This document shows positions 7,805 to 16,824 of a stretch of DNA of 64,000 nucleotides, in pieces. The translations under genes were made by a program, and so were the position numbers. This stretch comes from Streptomyces sp. ERV7 (GTDB lineage Bacteria > Actinomycetota > Actinomycetes > Streptomycetales > Streptomycetaceae), in NCBI RefSeq assembly GCF_001653515.1, contig NZ_LYOY01000029.1, forward strand, positions 1,612,001 through 1,676,000, in the 5' to 3' direction. Each line of letters begins with the position of its first letter. Position 1 is the first letter of the stretch. Below the pieces are notes generated by a model that saw only the letters and a list, made by a program, of their open reading frames with translations, searched no databases and was not told the DNA's origin.

Positions 7805-9655
7805 TTCTCGGCCCCTTCAGCTTCGGCAGGTTCTGCCACCTGGTCCTTGGCGGGCTCAGGTGCGGGATCAGGCGCGGTCGGCGCCTCTGGAATGAGCGTG
7901 ACCGCGAGATCGGCCAGCTCCTCGGGGAGCTTCGCGGACTCGCTCCGCCCAAGCCCCGCCATCTCGACGACGGTGACGCCGTCCTTACCGGTCACGGCGC
8001 GGACCCACACCCGGCGCCGCTGGATGAACAGCGACCCGGCCAGGCCCGCGATCGCCAGGACCGAGCCGGTCAGGGCGAGGTCGTTGCCGGGCTGCTGGGA
8101 GATCTGGAAGCTCGCCCACTGCTTGATGTCCTTGTCGAAGGTGATCGACCCGGCGCCCTCGGGGAGGTCCAGTGTCTCGCCGGGCAGCAGGGTCTTCTTG
8201 AGGACCTTGCCCTGGTCGTCCTTGAACGGCTTCATCTTGTCGGTGTCGAGCTGGTACACGTTCTGCGGCAGCCCGGAGTTGACCCCGAGACTGCCGTGGT
8301 ACGCGCCGACGTTGAGGACGGGGAAGTCCAGCGCCGGGAACTGGGAGAACATCGTCCCGTTGCCCTTGCCGCCGTAGGTGGGCACGAAGAACGCGGCGAA
8401 GCCCAGCTGGTCCCACTTGCCCTTGGCGTCGGTGTAGCCGTCGTACACCTTGATCGCGCCGCTGGAGGAGATGTTGTTGTCGATGGGCAGCAGCGGCACC
8501 GCGCCGTGGAAGACGACCTTGCCCCGGCCGTCCTTGACGGTGACGCTCGGCGCGTAGCCGTGGGCCAGCAGATAGACCTTGGAGCCGTCGACCACCAGCG
8601 GCTTGTTGACCTCGACGGCCTTCTTCTGCGGCTTGCCGTCGGCGCCCTCGGAGTAGGTGACGTGCGCCACGAACTCGCGGGCGGTGCCGCGGTTGGGCCC
8701 GCTGCGCTCATAGGTGGCGTCGAAGCGGTCCAGGGTGAAGCTGAACGGCGCGAGGTCGTCCGTCTTGAACAGCGAGCCGGACTTGAAGTCGTCGTACTGG
8801 GTGAGGGTGTTGGAGAACCCGTCGCCCTGGACGACCAGCTTGCCGCCCTCGGACTTGAAGAGCTGGCCGACGGCGAACGCCACCAGGATCAGGATCAGCG
8901 ACACATGGAAGATCAGGTTCCCGGCCTCGCGGAGGTAGCCCTTCTCCGCGGCGACCGCGTCGCCGACCACATGCGTACGGAAGCGGCGCTTCTTCAGCAT
9001 CGCGGCCGCGGCCTCGCGCACCTGCTCGGGATCGGCCTCGGTGCGCCGCGACCGCGTCGCCGACCACATGCGTACGGAAGCGGCGCTTCTTCAGCATCGC
9101 GGCCGCGGCCTCGCGCACCTGCTCGGGATCGGCCTCGGTGCGCCAGGTGGTGTACGCGGGCAGCCGGGTCAGCAGCCGGGGCGCGCCCGGCGGGCGGCCG
9201 CGCAGCTGGCCGACGAACTGCCAGGTGCGCGGGACGATGCAGCCGATGAGGGAGACGAACAGCAGGATGTAGATCGCGGAGAACCACACCGAGCTGTACA
9301 CGTGGAACATGCCGAGCTTCTCGTAGATCGGCGAGATCGTGTCGTGCCGCTTCTGGAAGTCGGCGACCTTCAGCTCGTCCACATTGGTCTGCGGGATCAG
9401 CGAGCCGGGGATCGAGCCGAGGGAGAGCAGCAGAAGAAGGACGAGGGCGACCCGCATCGAGGTCAGCTGGCGCCAGAACCAGCGCACCCAGCCGAGCACG
9501 CCGATGCCGACCGGGCCGTTCGACAGTTCCTCGGCCGGGGCCGTGGAGAGCTGTGACCCGGCGGCGCCGAGCTCCTGCTCGGCGGCTTTGCGTTCGGCCG
9601 CCGACTGCGGTGCTTCTTCGGGGGCCGTTTCGGGGGCCGCTTCGGTCTTGCTCAT
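7801..9655 (-). pseudogene. resB: ResB, cytochrome c biogenesis protein, frameshifted by a 97-bp tandem duplication
   Basis: The N-terminal part reads from the ATG at 9655 (MSKTEAAPETAPEE) through three membrane helices and TRLPAYTTWRTEADPEQVRE. The C-terminal part resumes in another frame with the same ADPEQVREAAAAMLKKRRF and continues through the extracytoplasmic domain to the stop at 7801. Between them a 97-bp unit is present twice in perfect tandem (8951-9047 and 9048-9144). Removing one copy leaves 1758 bp, exactly 586 codons, giving a normal 585-aa ResB. As written the protein is broken. ResB partners CcsB in System II cytochrome c maturation. Confidence 0.9.
8951..9144. repeat. Perfect 97-bp tandem duplication inside resB
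   Basis: Bases 8951-9047 and 9048-9144 match without a mismatch, and the match ends abruptly on both sides (g versus c, g versus a). A 97-bp insertion shifts the frame. Recent slippage duplication and an unmerged overlap between two assembly contigs would both look like this. Confidence 0.95.
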
Positions 9656-9657
9656 GT

Positions 9658-10458
9658 TCAGACACCCACCTGGAAGCCGTTGGACCACACCTGCACCTGC
9701 TGGATGAGCTCCGCCCAGGCCCCGGTGAGCAGCAGCAGACCGGTCGCGATCATCATCACGCCTCCGGTGCGCATCACCCACGCGTAGTGCCGCTTCACCC
9801 AGCCGAAGGCGCCGAGGGCCTTGCGGAAGGCGACCGCCGCCAGCACGAACGGCAGTCCGAGACCGACGCAGTACGCGACGGTCAGTATGGCTCCGCGGCC
9901 GGCGCTCGCCTGGTCCATGGCCAGGACGTTCACCGAGGTGAGCGTCGGCCCCAGGCACGGCGTCCAGCCGACGCCGAAGAGGGCGCCCAGTATCGGCGCC
10001 CCCGCGAGCCCGGTCACCGGCCGCCTGTGGAACCGGAACTCGCGCTGCGTGAGCCAGGGCATCAGCCCCATGAAGAAGACGCCCATCAGGATCATCAGCA
10101 CGCCGAGGATCTTGGAGAGCGTGCCGTTGTACTCCTGGAGCGTCTGGCCGAAGAAGCCGAACAGGGCCCCGCCGGAGACGAAGACGGCGGTGAACCCGAG
10201 GACGAACAGACTCGCCCCGGCGACCATCCGGCCGCGCTTGGCCTCCGCGAGATCGGTGCCGGTGACCCCTGTCACATACGAGAGGTAGCCGGGCACCAGC
10301 GGCAGGACGCAGGGCGAGAAGAACGAGATCAGCCCGCCGAGCACGGCCACCGGCAGGGCGATGAGCAGGGCCCCGCTCAGGACCGTGTCGTTCACACCGG
10401 GCGCCGACTGGGCGGCGAGTGTCGACTGCGCGGCGAGTACGGTCAGGGACGCGTCCAC
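9658..10458 (-). CDS. ccdA: CcdA, thiol-disulfide electron transporter for cytochrome c maturation
   Basis: 266 aa with six or seven hydrophobic helices. The two conserved redox cysteines are visible in SFFSPCVLPLVPGYLSYVTG (near residue 50) and FGVGWTPCLGPTLTSV (near residue 165). CcdA passes electrons from cytoplasmic thioredoxin to extracytoplasmic thiol reductases, here probably the adjacent ResA. The gene lies 4 bp after resA and 2 bp before resB on the same strand. Confidence 0.93.
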   Translation of the reverse strand: MDASLTVLAAQSTLAAQSAPGVNDTVLSGALLIALPVAVLGGLISFFSPCVLPLVPGYLSYVTGVTGTDLAEAKRGRMVAGASLFVLGFTAVFVSGGALFGFFGQTLQEYNGTLSKILGVLMILMGVFFMGLMPWLTQREFRFHRRPVTGLAGAPILGALFGVGWTPCLGPTLTSVNVLAMDQASAGRGAILTVAYCVGLGLPFVLAAVAFRKALGAFGWVKRHYAWVMRTGGVMMIATGLLLLTGAWAELIQQVQVWSNGFQVGV

Positions 10459-10462
10459 GGAA

Positions 10463-11071
10463 TCACTTCTCCGCGATCAGCGGGTCGATCATGTCGTGGA
10501 GCTTCTTGTCGTCGAGCGCCATCAGCGCCCGCGCCGCGATCTTCCCGTCCCGGTCGAGCACGATCGTCGACGGAATGGCCTGCGGATTCAGGCTTCCCTT
10601 CGGGAAGCGGAGAATCAGTTTGCCGATCGGGTCGTACAGGCTCGGGTAGTCCGCGTCGAATTGCTTCTCGAACGCGACCGCCGGGGCCTTGTCGGTGTCG
10701 CGGGTGTTTATCCCCACGAACTCGACACCCTTGGAGCGGGTTTCCTTGGCGACCTTGCTGAGGTAGGGCGCTTCGGCGCGGCAGGGCGCGCACCAGGAGC
10801 CCCACACATTCAGCACGACGACCTTGCCCTTGAGATCGGCGACGTCGAACTGCTTGCCGTCGACGGTCTCGCCGGAGAGCTTGGGCGCGGCGTGCCGGCC
10901 GCTCTTGGCAACGGTGGAGATGCCGCCGGTGCCGGTGACGAACTTGGTGTCGCCCGAGCCGCCGGACGTGCCGCCGGAGCCGCACGAGGTGAGGGTCAGT
11001 GCGCCGGTGGCCGCGACTGCCGTGACCAGCAGGAAGGCGCGGCGGCGTGGAAGGGCAGGACTCACGGACAT
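10463..11071 (-). CDS. resA: ResA/TlpA-like thioredoxin-fold lipoprotein
   Basis: 202 aa. It starts at the ATG of MSVSPALPRRRAFLL; residues ~11-31 form a lipoprotein signal ending in the lipobox LTSC. The thioredoxin fold follows, with VVVLNVWGSWCAPCRAEAPY near residue 93; WCAPC is the active site. The cis-proline region is NPQAIPSTIVLDRDG. In System II maturation this protein keeps the CXXCH thiols of apocytochromes reduced. First gene of the resA-ccdA-resB-ccsB operon. Confidence 0.92.
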   Translation of the reverse strand: MSVSPALPRRRAFLLVTAVAATGALTLTSCGSGGTSGGSGDTKFVTGTGGISTVAKSGRHAAPKLSGETVDGKQFDVADLKGKVVVLNVWGSWCAPCRAEAPYLSKVAKETRSKGVEFVGINTRDTDKAPAVAFEKQFDADYPSLYDPIGKLILRFPKGSLNPQAIPSTIVLDRDGKIAARALMALDDKKLHDMIDPLIAEK

Positions 11072-11105
11072 GTGAAAAGTTTCGCATGACCGTTTGGGGG
11101 ATCTT

Positions 11106-11125
11106 GGGCACCCCCCTGAGTGCCC
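11106..11125. terminator. Short hairpin downstream of the deacetylase gene
   Basis: GGGCAC (11106-11111) pairs with GTGCCC (11120-11125) around an 8-nt loop. It lies after the stop of the reverse-strand deacetylase gene and before the resA start, so it may end the deacetylase transcript. The stem is only 6 bp. Confidence 0.4.
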
Positions 11126-11172
11126 GTAAAGACCCTTGTCAAGGCCGCCTAAAGAGCCTCGCCCGCCGCGCC

Positions 11173-12426
11173 TCACGCCTGCTGGAGGAACGTGTTCCAG
11201 CCACCGGCGGGCTTCTGGCCGACCCCCAGCGTACGCAGCTTGGCGAGCACCTTCGGGTCCTGGACGTCGAGCCAGTCGCAGTACTGCTTGAAGGAGACCA
11301 GGCGTACGTCCTTCTTGCCCGCCATCCCCTTGAAGGCCTCCTCGACGGCGTCCATGTAGATGCCACCGTTCCACTGCTCGAAGTGGTTGCCTATGTAGAA
11401 GGGCGCGCGGTTCGTCTCGTAGGCGCGGTTGAATCCCTTGAGGTACGCCTGGGTGGCCTGCTTGCGCCAGCCCGGGTAGTTGGCCGGCGGCGCCTTCGTC
11501 GAATTCTTCGACTGGTTGGCGAGGATGTTGTAGTCCATCGACAGGACCTCGAAGGAATGCCCGGGGAACGGGATCGCCTGGAGCGGCAGGTCCCACAGGC
11601 CCTGGCGCTTGACCGGCCAGACCTGGGTGCCGCCGGGCGAGGAGGCGTCGTAGCGCCAGCCGAGCTTCTTGGCGGTCGGCAGCAGGTTGTCCTGGCCGCG
11701 CAGACACGGGGTGCGGCCGCCCACCAGCTCGCGCTTGTAGTCGAAGGGCAGCGGGTCCTCGTCGGTCCAGCCCGTGTTGGTCTTCCAGTTGGTCACGAAC
11801 GACATCGCCTGGTCGATCTCGCTCTGCCACTGGGCCGACGTCCAGTTGGCGACGTCGCCGTGGCCGGAGCAGAAGTGCCCGTTGAAGTGCGTGCCTATCT
11901 CGTGGCCCTCGTTCCAGGCCCGGCGCACATTGGTGAGGGTCGCCTTGACGTGGTCGTCGGTGAGGTAGCCGATGTCCGAGGCGCCGACCTTGTTGTTCGG
12001 CGGGTGGTAGAGCCGCTTCTTCGACTCGGGCAGCAGATACAGCCCGGACAGGAAGAAGGTCATCGACGCGCCGTGGTTCTTGGCGAGGTCGAGGAAGCGC
12101 GGGAAGAGGCCGTTGCCGACCTCGCCGGCGCCGTCCCAGGAGAAGACCACGAACTGCGGCGGGGTCTGGCCGGGTTCGAGGGGGACGGGCTTGGGGGGCT
12201 GGTGCGGCTGCTTGCCGGTGTCGGCGGTCGAGCCGTCACCGATGAGCTTGACGTCCGCCTTCTTGCCCGACCCCTGGGCGCCCTTGCCGTCGCCCTTCCC
12301 GGAGCCGGCCTTGCCGCTGCCCGAGTCGTCGCCACCGCAACCGGCCACACCGACGGCGGCCGCGGCCCCCAGTCCCAGTCCGAGCATTCCCCTTCGACTG
12401 ATCCCACGCATACCGTTCGTCCCCAT
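11173..12426 (-). CDS. Exported polysaccharide deacetylase-like lipoprotein
   Basis: 417 aa from the ATG at 12426; a GTG at 12459 and an ATG at 12411 are in-frame alternatives. A twin-arginine-like ISRRGMLGLGLGAAA signal ends in the lipobox VAGC. After a glycine/serine/lysine linker the NodB-like fold begins at QFVVFSWDGAGEVGNGL, and GHEIGTHFNGHFCSGHGD supplies the metal-binding His-X3-His. The C-terminal part (NHFEQWNGGIYMDAVEEAF) is typical of the long actinobacterial subfamily. Members remove N-acetyl groups from cell-wall or extracellular glycans; the substrate is unknown. The usual TFDDG is replaced by FSWDG, so activity is not certain. Confidence 0.83.
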   Translation of the reverse strand: MGTNGMRGISRRGMLGLGLGAAAAVGVAGCGGDDSGSGKAGSGKGDGKGAQGSGKKADVKLIGDGSTADTGKQPHQPPKPVPLEPGQTPPQFVVFSWDGAGEVGNGLFPRFLDLAKNHGASMTFFLSGLYLLPESKKRLYHPPNNKVGASDIGYLTDDHVKATLTNVRRAWNEGHEIGTHFNGHFCSGHGDVANWTSAQWQSEIDQAMSFVTNWKTNTGWTDEDPLPFDYKRELVGGRTPCLRGQDNLLPTAKKLGWRYDASSPGGTQVWPVKRQGLWDLPLQAIPFPGHSFEVLSMDYNILANQSKNSTKAPPANYPGWRKQATQAYLKGFNRAYETNRAPFYIGNHFEQWNGGIYMDAVEEAFKGMAGKKDVRLVSFKQYCDWLDVQDPKVLAKLRTLGVGQKPAGGWNTFLQQA

Positions 12427-12621
12427 CGCATCGTCGTCCCCGGTGTCCACACCGGCCACAGCCCTGTGGACATCAGATGAGATGCCTATGAGCCCGCGAT
12501 GGTTCCGTACAGTCGCACAAAACTTCGCAAATCGTACGGTTCGTCAGTTCTGTTGTACGCAGGGCGACGAGGGGGTCGCGGGGCTCAGGCGATGGGCCGC
12601 CACATACATGGCTCCCGTCCG

Positions 12622-12630
12622 CCCCCCCCC
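12622..12630 (+). repeat. C9 homopolymer before the Mut7-C gene
   Basis: Nine consecutive C residues end 17 bp before the GTG start. Such runs are prone to length errors in replication and in sequencing. It lies outside the coding frame, so a change would alter promoter or leader spacing only. Confidence 0.6.
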
Positions 12631-12647
12631 GATGGCATCCTGACCTC

Positions 12648-13412
12648 GTGAACGGACCGGAGATCCACTGTCGATTCGCCCCCGAGCTGCACCTCTTCGT
12701 CCCGGCGGAGCGCCGCGCGGGGCGTACGGCCGTGGTCACGGACGGCTCGTCCACCCTCGGCCATGTCGTCGAGTCGCTCGGCGTCCCGCTGACCGAGGTC
12801 GGCCGCCTCGTCGTCGACGGCCACCAGGTGCCCGTCTCGCACATCCCGCGCGCGGACGAGAGCGTCGAGGTGTACGCCGTCGAGCGCCCCCAGCGGGTCC
12901 CCGGTGCCCCGCTCCGCTTCCTCCTCGACGTCCATCTCGGCGCGCTGGCCCGCCGGTTGCGGCTCCTCGGCGTCGACGCGGCGTACGAGAGCGAGGACAT
13001 CGGCGACCCCGCGCTCGCCACGCTCTCCGCGACCGAGCGGCGGGTGCTGCTCTCCCGGGACCGGGGGCTGCTGCGGCGCCGCGAGCTCTGGGCGGGCGCC
13101 TACGTCTACAGCCACCGCCCCGAGGACCAGCTCCGCGACGTACTGGAGCGGTTCGCGCCCGCCCTCGCCCCCTGGACCCGCTGCACCGCCTGCAACGCGC
13201 CGCTGCGGGAGGCCGACAAGGACTCCGTGCGCGAACTCCTGGAGCACGGGACGCGCAGCGCGTACGACGTCTTCGCCCAGTGCACGGTGTGCGAGCGCGT
13301 GTACTGGCGCGGTGCCCACCACGCCCGTCTGGAGGCGATCGTCGAGGACGCCATGGCGGAGTTCGGCGGGGCGGCGACGGGTCCGGGTCACGGACGCCCG
13401 GCCGGTCCCTGA
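12648..13412 (+). CDS. Mut7-C RNase-domain protein with ubiquitin-like N-terminus
   Basis: 254 aa from a GTG. Residues 1-85 form a beta-grasp, ubiquitin-like segment (STLGHVVESLGVPLTEVGRL, DGHQVPVSHIPRADESVEVY). Residues 90-235 hold the Mut7-C PIN-like nuclease fold: RFLLDVHLGALARRLRLLGVD with the early Asp, DIGDPAL, and VLLSRDRGLLRRR. A zinc ribbon follows: CTACNAPL and CTVCERVYW (two CXXC). The domain order matches the family pairing of Mut7-C ubiquitin-like and Mut7-C RNase domains. RNA substrate and partners are unknown. It stands alone, divergent from the deacetylase. Confidence 0.87.
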   Translation: MNGPEIHCRFAPELHLFVPAERRAGRTAVVTDGSSTLGHVVESLGVPLTEVGRLVVDGHQVPVSHIPRADESVEVYAVERPQRVPGAPLRFLLDVHLGALARRLRLLGVDAAYESEDIGDPALATLSATERRVLLSRDRGLLRRRELWAGAYVYSHRPEDQLRDVLERFAPALAPWTRCTACNAPLREADKDSVRELLEHGTRSAYDVFAQCTVCERVYWRGAHHARLEAIVEDAMAEFGGAATGPGHGRPAGP

Positions 13413-13445
13413 CGCCCGGTCAGAGCCCGCGATTCTCCGGCCGGT

Positions 13446-13925
13446 TCAGAGCTCGCCGCTCCTGAGCCGCTCGATCTGCGCGGCGGAGAGCTCCACCGTG
13501 CGTCGCATATGGGCGATGAGCAGCTCGATCTCGCCGTCGTCGTACGCGTCGAACATGGTGAACCACGCCCCGTTCAACTTCCCCCACACCGCCCCGAACT
13601 CGGCCATCCGCTCGGGCACCGCCTCGACCAGCACCTTGCGCCGGTCCTCGGTGTCGCGCCGGCGCGTGACGTATCCGGCCTTCTCCAGGCGGTCGACGAG
13701 CCGGGTGGCCGAGCCGGTGGTGAGCCCGGTCAGCTCCGCGATCCGCCCCGTGGTGACGGGCCCGGGCTCCAGGCCCAGCAGGTTGAGGCACTGAAGGTCG
13801 GTGGGGTGCAGCCGCAGATGGTCCGCGAGCGCCTGGTTGAACAGCGCGTACGAGGCCATGTAGCGGCGCGATGCGACACCGAGCTCGGTCATGAGACGGA
13901 CTCGGCCGTCTTTCTTCTGCGGCAT
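13446..13925 (-). CDS. MarR-family transcriptional regulator
   Basis: 159 aa from the ATG of MPQKKDGRVRL. The winged-helix core is clear: QCLNLLGLEPGPVTTGRIAELTGLTTGSATRLVDRLEKAGYVTRRRDTEDRRKVLV, with the DR wing motif. MarR dimers usually repress neighbouring genes and respond to small aromatic or redox signals. A TACAAT -10 hexamer lies 6 nt before the ATG, so the mRNA is probably leaderless. Three 16-bp direct repeats sit over the -35 region. An upstream in-frame start at 14024 would translate the repeats and is less likely. Confidence 0.88.
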   Translation of the reverse strand: MPQKKDGRVRLMTELGVASRRYMASYALFNQALADHLRLHPTDLQCLNLLGLEPGPVTTGRIAELTGLTTGSATRLVDRLEKAGYVTRRRDTEDRRKVLVEAVPERMAEFGAVWGKLNGAWFTMFDAYDDGEIELLIAHMRRTVELSAAQIERLRSGEL

Positions 13926-13946
13926 GCAGAAATTGTACGACGCAGG

Positions 13947-13994
13947 GTCTGATTCCGGCAGAGTCTGATTCCGGCAGAGTCTGATTCCGGCAGG
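13947..13994. repeat. Three tandem 16-bp iterons at the marR promoter
   Basis: GTCTGATTCCGGCAGA occurs at 13947-13962 and 13963-13978, and a third copy with one change (final G) at 13979-13994. On the reverse strand they lie directly upstream of the TACAAT -10 hexamer at 13936-13931. Each unit carries TCTG...CAGA outer symmetry. They could be regulator-binding sites or a short tandem expansion. Confidence 0.75.
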
Positions 13995-14030
13995 CTCGGG
14001 CACGGCCGGGCTCAGTACGCGCACTCGGAC

Positions 14031-14723
14031 TCAGTACGCGTACTTGTCCCCGGTCGCGGGCGCCAGCACCCGGTGCGTGTTGTTGTCCGGGTTGCGGTCG
14101 CCCACCCCGCCGCTCCAGGAGGTGTTGATGTTCACGACGACCTCGGCCGGGCTGCCCGCGACCCGCAGGTCCAGGGCGATCTGCCGCCCCGCACCGGCGG
14201 CCCGCATCGCGCCCGTGGAGCACAGCACGGTCTCCGGACTGCCGCGCAGACACCCCGGCGGCAGCTGCTCGGTCCCGGCGAGCGGCGTGGAGAACCGCAG
14301 CCGCACGGTGGCGTCCGGGACGGCGGCGGGCCCGTGGTTCGACGGCTCGACCCACACACCGACGCGCCCGGACCAGAGGGAGACGTGCCCGTGGTAGGCG
14401 AGATCGGCCTCGGCACCGGCCGGCGCCTGCGCGACAACGCCGGGGTCCGGGGCAGCCAGAACCGCCGGGTCCGCAGGGGCCGCCGGGGCTCCCTCGACGT
14501 CCGGGCCGACGGCCGCGTCCGTACCACCGCGCTGCACACCGGGCGCGAGCCCGACGCCCACGCGTCCCACGGGGTCGCCCACACCGCCGTGCGCGGCGCC
14601 GCCGTGGGCCACCCCGGCGCACAGCCCGCACACCGCCACCAGCACGGCGCCGAGCCCTGCCGAGAAACCCGTGAACCGCTTGACCCCCGTGAACCGCTTC
14701 GACCCCCTACGCATCCCAGCCAT
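14031..14723 (-). CDS. Secreted protein of unknown function with an Ig-like C-terminal domain
   Basis: 230 aa. The N-terminus is basic (MAGMRRGSKRF) with a hydrophobic export segment at about residues 17-42. An alanine/proline-rich, low-complexity stretch follows to about residue 100. The last 130 residues look like a beta-sandwich (VSLWSGRVGVWVEPSNHGPAAVPDATVRLRFS... GDRNPDNNTHRVL), close to DUF11/CARDB-type adhesion-like folds of actinobacteria. Two cysteines in this part (PPGCLRG, TVLCSTG) could form a disulfide. A TATCTT hexamer 6 nt before the ATG suggests a leaderless mRNA. No function can be named. Confidence 0.7.
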   Translation of the reverse strand: MAGMRRGSKRFTGVKRFTGFSAGLGAVLVAVCGLCAGVAHGGAAHGGVGDPVGRVGVGLAPGVQRGGTDAAVGPDVEGAPAAPADPAVLAAPDPGVVAQAPAGAEADLAYHGHVSLWSGRVGVWVEPSNHGPAAVPDATVRLRFSTPLAGTEQLPPGCLRGSPETVLCSTGAMRAAGAGRQIALDLRVAGSPAEVVVNINTSWSGGVGDRNPDNNTHRVLAPATGDKYAY

Positions 14724-14790
14724 GCCCGAAAGATACCTTTAGCGGCTTATATTCCCGGGTTGCCACCCCGAAGCGTGCCACTCTGTCCGC

Positions 14791-15126
14791 ATGCTCGTCG
14801 TCCGCTCCGTGTTCCTGTTCCTCCTCGCCGCCGTTCTTGAGATCGGCGGGGCCTGGCTCGTCTGGCAGGGCGTCAAGGAACACCGGGGAGGGATCTGGAT
14901 CGGCGCGGGGGTGATCGCGCTCGGCGTGTACGGGTTCGTGGCGACCCTGCAGCCGGACGCCGAGTTCGGCCGGGTCCTGGCCGCGTACGGCGGGGTGTTC
15001 GTCGCGGGCTCACTGGCCTGGGGCGCGGTCGCCGACGGCTACCGCCCGGACCGCTGGGACATCACCGGCGCGCTGGTCTGCCTGGCCGGGATGGCCGTCA
15101 TCATGTACGCCCCGCGCGGCCGCTGA
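14791..15126 (+). CDS. YnfA-family (UPF0060) membrane protein
   Basis: 111 aa with four transmembrane helices. Conserved family features are [20 protein letters not shown] near residue 15, [34 protein letters not shown] in the middle, and [23 protein letters not shown] at the end. The family resembles small multidrug resistance transporters in size and topology, but transport is unproven for most members. It is divergent from the secreted protein at 14031-14723. Confidence 0.9.
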   Translation: MLVVRSVFLFLLAAVLEIGGAWLVWQGVKEHRGGIWIGAGVIALGVYGFVATLQPDAEFGRVLAAYGGVFVAGSLAWGAVADGYRPDRWDITGALVCLAGMAVIMYAPRGR

Positions 15127-15217
15127 GGACGACGCGACGGCCGCCCCCGCCACCCCGCACCGCACCGCACCCGGCCTATCCTGACCGCATTCCGATCATT
15201 CGCGCGAGGAGTACGCC

Positions 15218-15982
15218 ATGACCGCCACCGGGACCCCCATCGCCGTCGTCACCGGCGCGAGCAGCGGTATCGGCGCCGCCACCGCGCGCCAACTGGCCGC
15301 CGCCGGCTACCGCGTGGTGCTCACCGCACGCCGCAAGGACCGCATCGAGGCGCTGGCCGCCGAGATCAACGAGGCGGGCCACCAGGCCACGGCGTACGCG
15401 CTCGACGTCACCGACCGCGCGGCCGTGGACGCCTTCGCCGGCGCCTTCCGCACCATCGGCGTCCTCGTCAACAACGCGGGCGGCGCGCTCGGCGCCGACC
15501 CCGTCGCCACCGGCGACCCCGCCGACTGGCGCCGGATGTACGAGACGAACGTCATCGGCACGCTCAACGTCACCCAGGCCCTGCTCCCCGCGCTCGACGC
15601 GTCCGGCGACGGCACGGTCGTCGTCCTGTCGTCGACGGCGGGCCACGCCACGTACGAGGGCGGCGCGGGCTATGTCGCCGCGAAGAACGGCGCCCGGGTC
15701 ATCGCCGAGACCCTGCGTCTGGAGATCGTGGGCCGCCCGGTCCGGGTGATCGAGATCGCGCCCGGCATGGTGAAGACGGAGGAGTTCGCCACGACCCGCT
15801 TCGGCGGCGACACCGAGAAGGCGGCGAAGGTCTACGCGGGCGTGGCCGAGCCCCTGACGGCCGACGACGTGGCCGAGACGATCACCTGGGCCGTCACCCG
15901 CCCCCCGCACGTCAACATCGACCTCCTGGTGGTCCGCCCCCGCGCCCAGGCGTCGAACACCAAGGTGCACCGGGAGCTGTAA
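15218..15982 (+). CDS. Short-chain dehydrogenase/reductase (SDR, YdfG-like)
   Basis: 254 aa. Classical SDR: the nucleotide-binding TGASSGIGAATARQLA is at residues 12-27, NNAGG near 86, and the catalytic Ser of VVVLSSTAGH and YVAAK (Tyr-X3-Lys) near 140-160. The ARRKDRIEAL segment after strand 2 supports NADP(H). It resembles the YdfG group acting on 3-hydroxy acids such as serine or 3-hydroxypropionate, but substrate cannot be settled from sequence. A GAGGAG ribosome site precedes the ATG. Convergent with rtcB across a hairpin terminator. Confidence 0.88.
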   Translation: MTATGTPIAVVTGASSGIGAATARQLAAAGYRVVLTARRKDRIEALAAEINEAGHQATAYALDVTDRAAVDAFAGAFRTIGVLVNNAGGALGADPVATGDPADWRRMYETNVIGTLNVTQALLPALDASGDGTVVVLSSTAGHATYEGGAGYVAAKNGARVIAETLRLEIVGRPVRVIEIAPGMVKTEEFATTRFGGDTEKAAKVYAGVAEPLTADDVAETITWAVTRPPHVNIDLLVVRPRAQASNTKVHREL

Positions 15983-15996
15983 CCCACGGGCGTCAT

Positions 15997-16038
15997 GGCC
16001 GAGGGGGCGCCGGGCCACCGCCCGGCATCCCCTCGGCC
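15997..16038. terminator. Bidirectional terminator between SDR and rtcB
   Basis: GGCCGAGGGG (15997-16006) and CCCCTCGGCC (16029-16038) form a perfect 10-bp stem, and an inner GCCGGG/CCCGGC stem closes the loop. It sits between two converging stop codons (SDR ends at 15982; rtcB ends at 16048). Confidence 0.75.
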
Positions 16039-16047
16039 TTCAGTCCC

Positions 16048-16824
16048 TCAGCCCTTCACACACACGACCTGCTTCAGCTTGGCGACGACCTCCACCAGGT
16101 CCCGCTGCTGGTCGATGACCTTCTCGATCGGCTTGTAGGCGCCCGGGATCTCGTCCACGACACCGGCGTCCTTACGGCACTCCACGCCCCGCGTCTGCTC
16201 CTCCAGGTCGCGGGTCGTGAACGCCCGCTTCGCCGCGTTCCGGCTCATCTTGCGGCCCGCGCCGTGCGAGGCCGAGTTGAAGGACGCCGCGTTCCCGAGG
16301 CCCTTCACGATGTACGAACCGGTGCCCATCGAGCCCGGGATGATCCCGTAGTCCCCGGAGCCGGCGCGGATCGCGCCCTTCCGGGTGACCAGCAGGTCCA
16401 TGCCGTCGTACCGCTCCTCCGCCACGTAGTTGTGGTGGCAGCTGATCACCGGCTCGAAGGTCACCCTGGCCTTCTTGAACTCCTTGCGGACCACGTCCTG
16501 GAAGAGCGCCATCATGATCGCGCGGTTGTACCTGGCGTACTCCTGCGCCCAGAACAGGTCGTTCCGGTAGGCCGCCATCTGCGGCGTCTCCGCGATGAAG
16601 ACGGCGAGGTCGCGGTCGACCAGGCCCTGGTTGTGCGGCAGCTTCTGCGCCTCGCCGATGTGGAAGTCGGCGAGCTCCTTGCCGATGTTGCGGGACCCGG
16701 AGTGCAGCATCAGCCAGACCGAACCCGACTCGTCGAGGCAGAACTCGACGAAGTGGTTTCCGGATCCGAGCGTTCCCATCTGCTTCACGGCTCGGTCGTG
16801 ACGGAACTTGACCGCATCCGCGAC
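16048..16824 (-). pseudogene. rtcB: RtcB, RNA-splicing ligase, 5' part missing
   Basis: The reading frame gives VADAVKFRHDRAVKQMGTLG, then GSGNHFVEFCLDE, LMLHSGSRNIGKEL and SCHHNYVAEERYDGMDLLVTRKGAIRA, ending NAASFNSASHGAGRKMSR. These are RtcB metal- and GTP-binding blocks, including the guanylylated histidine of SHGAGR. RtcB joins 2',3'-cyclic phosphate to 5'-OH RNA ends using GTP. Only about 258 C-terminal residues remain; the family is near 400 aa. The frame meets an unrelated, also truncated, forward-strand gene at ~16,825, so the 5' end was lost at a join or deletion. Confidence 0.88.

Noticed and set aside
13947..13994. Possible CRISPR array
   Set aside because: Only three directly abutting 16-bp units with no spacers, and no cas genes in the window.
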